Part shown: piece by piece, positions 57,527 through 64,000 of the stretch
Layout: each line of letters begins with the position of its first letter
Position numbering within the stretch: the first letter of the stretch is position 1
Assembly (NCBI GenBank): GCA_030144725.1
Contig: JASKMD010000012.1
Coordinates: 5,381,278 to 5,445,277 of the forward strand
Length of the DNA: 64,000 nucleotides
Source: Haematococcus lacustris
Lineage: Eukaryota; Chlorophyta; Chlorophyceae; Chlamydomonadales; Haematococcaceae
Direction: 5' to 3'
The notes under the pieces: generated by a model
Seen by the model: only the letters and a program-made list of their open reading frames with translations
What the model was told of the DNA's origin: nothing
The model's database searches: none
Made by a program: the position numbers and the translations under genes

Positions 57527-57879
57527 TCGTCAGTAAGCAAGCTTCAGGATCGAAGCTAGTTCTCGATTCTGGCGGCTTGTACCACTGAGAGAATGCACAG
57601 TACCACAGAGAGGTATACTGCGATTATCAAATAAAGTGTGCACGTGACCGATTTGTATTGAATCCCTTTCTTACGAAGACGCACGGCAACAAGCAACGTT
57701 GACTTCTGAATGGATCGACATCTGATAATCTGATCATAGCGTCTCGCGCACAATTACTCGGGTAGCGACTCCCGATGTTGACCCACGTGCGCCCAGCCGC
57801 CAAGGGTCAGCTGGCTGCATGACTGGGCATGACTAGGGTACGCCCATATAATTATAGTTGGCTCGGATTCCTATAAAAA
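57527..57879. other. Promoter side of PYD1
   Basis: AT-richer than the gene. No clear TATA box. It ends at the palindromic element starting at 57880. Confidence 0.4.
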
Positions 57880-58056
57880 GCTATAATTATAGGCTATAGG
57901 TAGGGATCGTCCCATCTACGTAGATCTACGTAGATCTAACGTTAGATTAGATGGTTAGACTAGATCTAGCAAGCCAATCTAACGTTAGAATCGTCTAATC
58001 TAGTCTAACGTTAGATGGGTCGGGACGGTCCCTAGCTATAGGACTATAATTATAGC
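57880..58056. mobile_element. MITE-like AT-rich inverted-repeat element
   Basis: A 177-base unit with imperfect terminal inverted repeats. The left end gctataattatag...ggtagggatcgtccc is mirrored by the right end gggacggtccctagc...ctataattatagc. The core holds taacgtta and tctacgtaga palindromes. ataattatagttggctc just left of it (57847) repeats the right edge. A related half (tataattatag, ggtcgctccctag) is at 59415-59447. No coding capacity. Confidence 0.75.
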
Positions 58057-58112
58057 TTGGCTCAGTAGCTTAGCAGCCTAGTGCGAGAGGTTACGGGTTC
58101 GAACTCACGCAA
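58057..58112 (+). repeat. tRNA-like (SINE-type) sequence
   Basis: tagcttagcagcctagtg resembles an A box and acgggttcgaactc a B box, 30 bases apart. The acceptor arms do not pair, so it is not a tRNA gene. A second T-arm-like piece, gaggtcacgggttcaaatcc, lies at 22145. Confidence 0.45.
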
Positions 58113-58963
58113 GAGCGTACTTTTCACGCCAAGGCAGCTCAAAGCCGTGAGCAGCCCATCGACCCGCATGTTCATAGCAAGCTCGTACACAAGGCAAGTG
58201 AGTTGATAAAATGTTTACGGTGCGACGTTGAGAGGCGGTGATGAACAGCAATGTGACAGTCCATGTGAGCTAGGCTTATGCGAAGATGTTGATACGGGTG
58301 TGGGTTGGGGTGGGCTAGGGGAAGGGGGGGGGAGGTTATGTCTGAAAGTGGTCATGGAGGGTCATTTTACATTCTCTCCACAATGTTGATTCTGCTCTGG
58401 TACGTTGCACGTGCAAACTTGCCATGTCATGTCTTACAATCATTACTTTGTGCTTAGTGGTACACCACAAAAAAAGCAGAAGCACTGGCAGCAACACATG
58501 TCTCGATGCTCAAATGCCTTGCAACACCACTACAAGAAGACATGTATCGCTGATGCTAAGTACATGCATTGATGTAAGAAGGGGGCTGGGCTAGACTAAG
58601 GGGGGGTGGTTAGCCCTAATCCCTAACACACGACACAACACAACAACAACGTCCAGCTCCAGGCTGCGCGCTCCAGGCTGCGCGCTCCAGGCTGCGCGCT
58701 CCAAGCTCCAGCGTGCGTCGTGGGATGGGGGGGAGGGGAGGGGGGGAAGTAGGTGGGTAGGGAAGGGAGAAGGGGGCAAGGGACAGGAGTGTGAACATCA
58801 AGCCTGCAGCCAGCAAGAGGCATCCTTGTGTTTAGGCTGGGCATTGGGGGCCACGCACGTCCAGGGGCCGGCCACTCACAGTTTTGCTCCATGTCATGCC
58901 TTGCTGACTCCTTGCTACCTCCTTGTTGGCTGCTGCTCTACGCCGCTACTGCCTTGCTTGCAA
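58113..58963. other. Intergenic, nothing recognised
   Basis: It includes a G-rich stretch near 58310-58335 and three tandem ctccaggctgcgcg units (58659-58700). No gene was found. Confidence 0.4.
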
Positions 58964-59332
58964 CTACCAAGCCATGCTACACTTGTCATGCTCCAGCTGT
59001 CTACAACTGCAAGCAATCATCAGTCAGCTAAGGCTCAGCAAGCAGATGAACAAGATTAACACCCCAGCTGCATGTGCACTCACCGGAATTCCAAGCTGAC
59101 GCTCCAAGCGCCTCCCACCTGCTGCTCTTGGCTACTGCTCATGCGATGACGACCTTCGGATGTTTAGGCTGATTCAGATAATGTACGCGCGCGTAGTGAA
59201 GCATTTGACCTGGTTGTACACCTGAGCGACAGTGCTTTCCTTCCCTCCAAAGGTTTGCGTGGTGGTATGGGCAAACTTGGGCAGACCATCCGACCCCAGC
59301 GCATTGGGGTCATCGGGGCTAGGCGCAGCCAT
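58964..59332 (-). CDS. Possible small three-exon gene
   Basis: Exons 59332-59210, 59118-59084 and 59006-58964 join in phase with consensus splice signals into 66 residues, starting MAAPSPDDPNALGSDG and including TQTFGGKESTVAQVYNQ. I recognise no family. Short length makes chance agreement possible. Confidence 0.3.
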
Positions 59333-59471
59333 TGCGCTGGTCGGCGGTGGAAGCGGATGCAAGATTCGAGGACCTATAAAAGCTATAAAAGTGCTCAAGC
59401 CATATAAAACTATAAATATAATTATAGTCGGGCCGGTCGCTCCCTAGGCATGACTACCAGGAAGGTGCTTA

Positions 59472-60463
59472 CCAGATGTCTTCCACTCAACCCATCGATG
59501 AAGCGGGTATCAATTGCTCAGGCATCGCATACAGGAGATGTGCTGAGCAGAGCACTAGTCAGGACAACAAAACTCATTCAACAAGGAACAACATGTTGGA
59601 CTGTGGGTAATCTCACTCAGCTACTACAAACATGTTGTAGCATCCTCGGTCGCACCCTTGATGACTACCAACCCCACACCGGTGGCACTCTTTCCTGGGA
59701 CTAATCCCCCTTGACCACTGGGCACCTCATCAAAACTAATAGCTTAATGCTTTATAAGGCTAGCAGCCTGCTCAAACTACTAGGGCCTATGCATTGTTGC
59801 GGGCCCGGCCATCAATGCCTCGCCGGTACTCAGCAGCCCGGTGCAGCCTCTGCCTGATCTTAGGCAGCCGGTCATTGACCCGCTTGTAGCCCTGCTGGTA
59901 CTCCTTGCCAATGGGGGGCAGGGCCTCCCTGTCCTTCCAGCTGCACAGATCCAGGGGGCGCTGCATGCTCTCACCAATGCGCTGGAAGTTGAGGCAGGCG
60001 TTGGTGTCCCGGTCCAGCCACCTGCCCCATGAGGGAGCCCGGGGTCGTGGCACTGGGCCAGGTGGGGCCTGGGCAGGGGGCTGGTCCTGAGCTGGTGGGG
60101 GTGGCTCCTGGGCTGGGGGAGGGGGTGGGGGGTCCTGGGCTGGGGAGGGGCAGGGGGGTCCTGGGCAGGGGCAGGGGGGTCCTGGGCAGGGGCAGGGGGG
60201 TCCTGGGCAGGGGGAGGGTCCTGGGCAGGTGGGTGCTGAGCTGGGGGAGGGGGAGGGGGGTTGGGCGGCACCTCATGGCACCACTTCAGGCCCCGCACAT
60301 CCTTAGAATGCCGCAGGCTCCAGGATGGGCGCAACAGCCGCTGGTTGACCTGGCCTGCTGGGGGTACCCAGTCTTCGGGCCTAGGCCGGTCATCTGGCAG
60401 GTGCAGCTCACACGGCTGGCGGGCATGCACAGACGAGCTGACACGGAACTCATCCACAATCAC
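59472..60463 (-). pseudogene. Fanzor/TnpB-like relic, copy E (subfamily 1), frameshifted
   Basis: It begins IVDEFRVSSSVHARQPC, where the second RuvC motif has lost three to four residues after DEF. It continues with WVPPAGQVNQRLLRPSW and VRGLKWCHEV, then the Pro-rich insert breaks the frame. The other frame resumes RWLDRDTNACLNF, GESMQRPLDLC, GKEYQQGYKR and stops at 59787. The 3' block starts at 59566, and similarity with copies C and D extends to 59472. The N-terminal half is missing. Upstream sequence (60464 on) is unrelated. Confidence 0.72.
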
Positions 60464-60886
60464 CTCAGCGCGGCCGCATTCCGACGCTTTAATCCGCGTG
60501 TATATCCGTGCAGAAATGAGTCCGGAAAAGCCGTTGTCCCTTATCGTTAGGGGGGTTGGTGGTTCAATGGGAGGGGTAGCCTAGTCAGGCCTTGGACAAC
60601 ACAGCCCAACTACATTGTAGAGGATGTGCTGGTGGTCACAACAAGACTGTACATACTGACTGTGCATGCTGTAGCTGTGCATCAACCACCCCGTGCTACC
60701 TTGAGCAAAATCATTACCCTTGCGTGATTACACACCGGCACAGCACCAACTCAGTGACCAAGGCGTGGATCTTCAATGTAAACTGATACTGCTTAGAAAG
60801 AGTGGTCCCATTACTGGATGCCATAACTAGGCGATGGTAAGCCAGTGCCACATGCATAAGAAAGATAGGGTCCTACTTGAACAACA
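60464..60886. other. Intergenic, 3' flank of the LRR gene
   Basis: A minus-strand TGTAA near 60728-60732 lies about 155 bases after the LRR stop and may be its poly(A) signal. Confidence 0.45.
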
Positions 60887-63800
60887 TCAAAAATGTACAG
60901 TCGTCATCTTCCCTGCCGCCATCTCGAACACCATATCAACGGCCTCAGACAAGGCAACTTGACCAAAGCGGGTGATGTAGTTGGAGGCGAGCTTCAAGTC
61001 TTTGGGTGCACCGTCGGCATTCGACTTCATCGCCTGCGAAGCCGCATGCCACAACGACTCACAAGAAGCTGTGCTTGAGGCACGCGAATTGCCGAATGCA
61101 ACCGTCTCCACGTAACCCTGACCGCACCCACTGGTGCTTGAGCCGCGCACCTGAGCTAGCGCGCACGCTCCTTCGTCTTTGATCTCGTTGAATCCGAGGT
61201 CGATCTCGCCGAGCCGCGTATTCTCACTAGACTTCAGACCGCGTGCTATGATGATGACTCCGTCATTGCCAAGCGCATTCCCGCGAAAGTCCAACGTCGT
61301 GATGCTCTTGTTGAACATCACCAGGTCGGCCAAGGCGCGAGCCCCTAACGGCCCCACCTTGCACCACCCCAATTTCAGAGTCTCCAGCTGCAAGGAAAAG
61401 GTGCATAGGCAAGGATGCGAGTCACCATACCCGCGACAGCACGGAAGCACACTGCTGCCGCCCTACACCGCATCGCTTACCTTCAAGTCAAACTTAACCG
61501 CGTTGACCAAAGTGCGCGTGCCGTCGGGGCCAAGCGGATTGTATCCCATCTCCAGGTACCGCAGTGAATCGAGGCCTTGCAATCCCCTCTCCGCCAGCAC
61601 CTTCACACCCGCAGGTCCGATGTTATTCCCGCCGAGGTCGAGGTTCGCCAGCTTCTTGTTTTCATTGATGGCTGGCGCCAGCTGTCAGCAGAGCGCAGAG
61701 AGGGCAAAGGCAAAAATGATCAGGCATCAACAGAGGTGGGGAATCTGCGCCAAGTGCGTCTTACGGGCCAGACAGCATTCGTAACAAGACATCAAACTCA
61801 CAGTGTCCATGACGCTGTCTCCAATGTCGTTGTTGTATATGTTGAGCTCCTTCAGTGACCGCTTGTCATGGAGTAAACGAGCCAGGGCAGCCCCCCCGGC
61901 TGCAGTCATGCCGTTGTTGCCCAGGTCAAGCACATCAATGTGAGCTTCTCGGGCCTGCAATACCACCTCATGCTGCACAGTGAGCACGGCTTTATACCCT
62001 TGGCATGCTGTGGCTGTTGTCCACCCTTGTCATCAGGACTAAGTCATTGCATAGACGGGCATGAAACAAAACATGCTGGAATACCTGCCATGCCATATCG
62101 CCCAGTGCCAAGCCGCCAGTGCTGCTGAGCTGACCTTCCCATCACTGGCAGCAAGGTCCCTGACTGCCAGCCAGGGTGGCAGCAGAAGGCAACCATTGCT
62201 GGCCTCTAATGTTCAGTCCTTCCCTATCACCCGTCCCTCAGCTGTTCGGTGTCCATCCCACCAGGACCTCATGTATGCCAATGATGCCATGACTCACACA
62301 AAGGTGAAATGCCTGAGGGGTGGCATGGACAGCAATGTGCCTTACCGCCACATCGCTGAGGTGCTTGGCCGCCCCTGCCTCGCCTAGGGGCCCCTCCGCC
62401 TAGGGACTCACTTGCAATGCCTGGCAGATGGCCTTCACACCCTCGTCGCCCAGGTCGTTGCCCTTGAGGTGCAGCTCTGTCAGGTGGGTGTTGGTGCTCA
62501 GGGCCTGGGCCAGGGCCACACCACCCTGGCTGCCCAGGTAGTTGTCACCGAGGTGCAGCTTGCGGAGGGAGGGGTGGGAGGCCAGAGCGTCAGCCAGTGC
62601 AGCTGCAGCGAGCGATGGGCGGCAGAAGGAGGGGTGGTAGGGGCCAGAGGAGGGGAACGGGGTGGAGTGTGGAGGGAGAGGCAGGGAGGGCAGTTTGGTT
62701 CCAAGCAAGCCAGCAGGGAAGGGCGGAGAAGTATCAAAGGAGGTTAGCCGCCCACCTCCCTGCTGCCATTGTAAAGCCAAGCAACCATACCAGACTGGCG
62801 GCTAGGATGGTGTACAACCACCATAACCTCCCGTCCCCTTCCCAATGTGGCCAGCACTCACTGGCCCCAGCAACATCAATTGCGTTGCCGCTGAGGTCCA
62901 GGTGGGTTAGTGTGGTGTTCAGCTTCAACCCCTCAGCCAGGGCCCGCGTGCCCTTGTCCCCAATGCCATTCTGACCCAGGTTCAGGGTCCGCAGGCTGCT
63001 GTTACCTGCACCCAGCAGCAACAGCAACAGCAGCAGCACCACCCTGCCGCACCATTCCCGCAGCTGCCTGTCTGGAGCCGTCCTTAATCACCAACATCTT
63101 TCAGTTCAGGAGCCCACACCCGCCCTGCTGCCCTCATTCCCTGCCCTCCAGCCCCTCACGCCCCTCACACCCTGCTGCTCACGCCCTGCCTCTCACCGCC
63201 CCCCACGCCCCTCACACCCCTCACGCCCTGCCACCCTATCAGCCACTGCTTCCAGCACCAGCACCACCACATCATAGCTGCAGCTGGCTGTGTCATCAAC
63301 CTGCTCCTCTTTCCCAGTGGCCAGCACAAGGAAAACCTGAAACAATGAAATAGTGATATGACAAGGCCCAAATTCAGCCCCATTTATTCTGATACAGTGA
63401 TTTGCAGTGGCCCCAGCTTCTCAGCTGACCAGGTATGGAGAGACAGCAAGGGCCAGCTCATGATGTCTGGGCTACAGGCTTTGACTCAGCTTCAAGGTGT
63501 GTGTCAGGATTAGGGTCGAGGTTGGGTCAAGGGAGGTCAGCTGGGTTAAGGAAAGTAAGCTGGGTCAATTAGGTCACATTGGGTTAGCTAAGTCAGGCAC
63601 CGTCAGGGTTATGTTTACGCTTAGCTGTCCCAGTGCACATGGCTGCTGCTGGCCTGGTCATGACCTGGATGACCTTTAAACACCCCCCACCCTCTTCTAC
63701 CCTGACCCTGACCCCAATACTTCACCCGGCAGGGCAGCGACATAATGTTGCAGCATGGTTTGGCTGTGAGCCTGACAGCCTGTGCACCTGACAGCCGCTG

Positions 63801-64000
63801 AGCCAGCAGCTCTGCACCCTCGTCCCCCACGCTGTTGGTGCTGAGCACCAGGGTCTGCAGGTGGCAGGTGGGGAGGACCTGCAGCACACATACACACACA
63901 CACAAATGCGCGCATGGCGGCGGGTCCTGGGAGTCAGCTGCTTGGGGAGGGGAGGGGAGGGGAGGGGAGGGGGAGGGGTGGGTGCCAGGGAGGGAGGGGG
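60887..64000 (-). CDS. Leucine-rich-repeat (ribonuclease-inhibitor type) protein, 3' part
   Basis: Exons in 5'-3' order: 63878-63788, 63005-62862, 62602-62412, 61954-61802, 61681-61481 and 61387-60887. All phases match, giving at least 426 residues; the 5' end is beyond the window. Repeats follow the 28-residue RI-like pattern with SLRxLxLGxNxIGDxGxxALA: LVLSTNSVGDEGAELLAQRL, LNLGQNGIGDKGTRALAEGL, LHLGDNYLGSQGGVALAQAL, LHLKGNDLGDEGVKAICQAL, LDLGNNGMTAAGGAALARLL, LDLGGNNIGPAGVKVLAERG and LDFRGNALGNDGVIIIARGL. The C-terminus (VDMVFEMAAGKMTTVHF) is non-repeat. No nucleotide-binding domain is visible in this part. Such intracellular LRR arrays are common in algae, usually as protein-binding scaffolds; partner unknown. 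Confidence 0.88.
63930..64000. repeat. (GGGGA)n tract at window end
   Basis: Several ggggagg units inside the first visible intron of the LRR gene. Confidence 0.7.

Overview
The window looks like nuclear DNA of a green alga of the Volvocales. It is GC-rich and intron-dense, with short GT-AG introns, TGTAA polyadenylation signals, many CAG/CTG tracts, long perfect microsatellites inside introns and plant/algal-type gene content. The codon bias, the repeats and the Fanzor-like repeat proteins remind me of Haematococcus lacustris, but that is inference and I could not search a database. Coordinates of spliced genes come from joining exons by splice signals, reading phase and family resemblance.

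Layout: 1-3283 (+) is the 3' part of a MINDY-type deubiquitinase. 3924-8052 (-) is a complete 11-exon MYST histone acetyltransferase whose zinc finger has lost two cysteines. 8574-9559 (-) is a 150-residue one-helix protein that looks plastid-targeted. 10910-12862 (-) is an unrecognised 400-residue gene, and 13782-15810 (-) is an F-box-like/leucine-rich protein. 18628-38796 (+) is one 28-exon Strawberry-notch (SBNO) helicase-like gene, whose introns hold five different long microsatellites and two antisense transposon relics. 39265-42792 (-) is a coiled-coil gene. 52896-57526 (-) is a complete 12-exon dihydropyrimidine dehydrogenase (PYD1) with an 18-nt microexon. 60887-64000 (-) is the 3' part of a leucine-rich-repeat gene.

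Between and inside these genes lies a family of Fanzor/TnpB-like RuvC nuclease fragments, at least seven copies in two subfamilies. One copy (45759-47378) sits in a duplicated locus whose sister lacks it, giving an empty/filled site pair with a 14-bp target-site duplication. Much shorter relatives of the same element carry 14-15-bp duplications elsewhere. This is the most interesting system in the window: a recently mobile, multi-copy, RNA-guided-nuclease-type element with small derivatives that keep its 3' flank.

A direct tandem duplication (unit 1 40262-45295, unit 2 45296-52310) has doubled a selenocysteine tRNA gene, a Fanzor copy and the 5' part of the coiled-coil gene. It gives an internal clock for later changes, namely the element insertion and a minisatellite expansion. 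Every Fanzor copy seen here looks 5'-truncated or broken, so an active source copy would have to be elsewhere in the genome.
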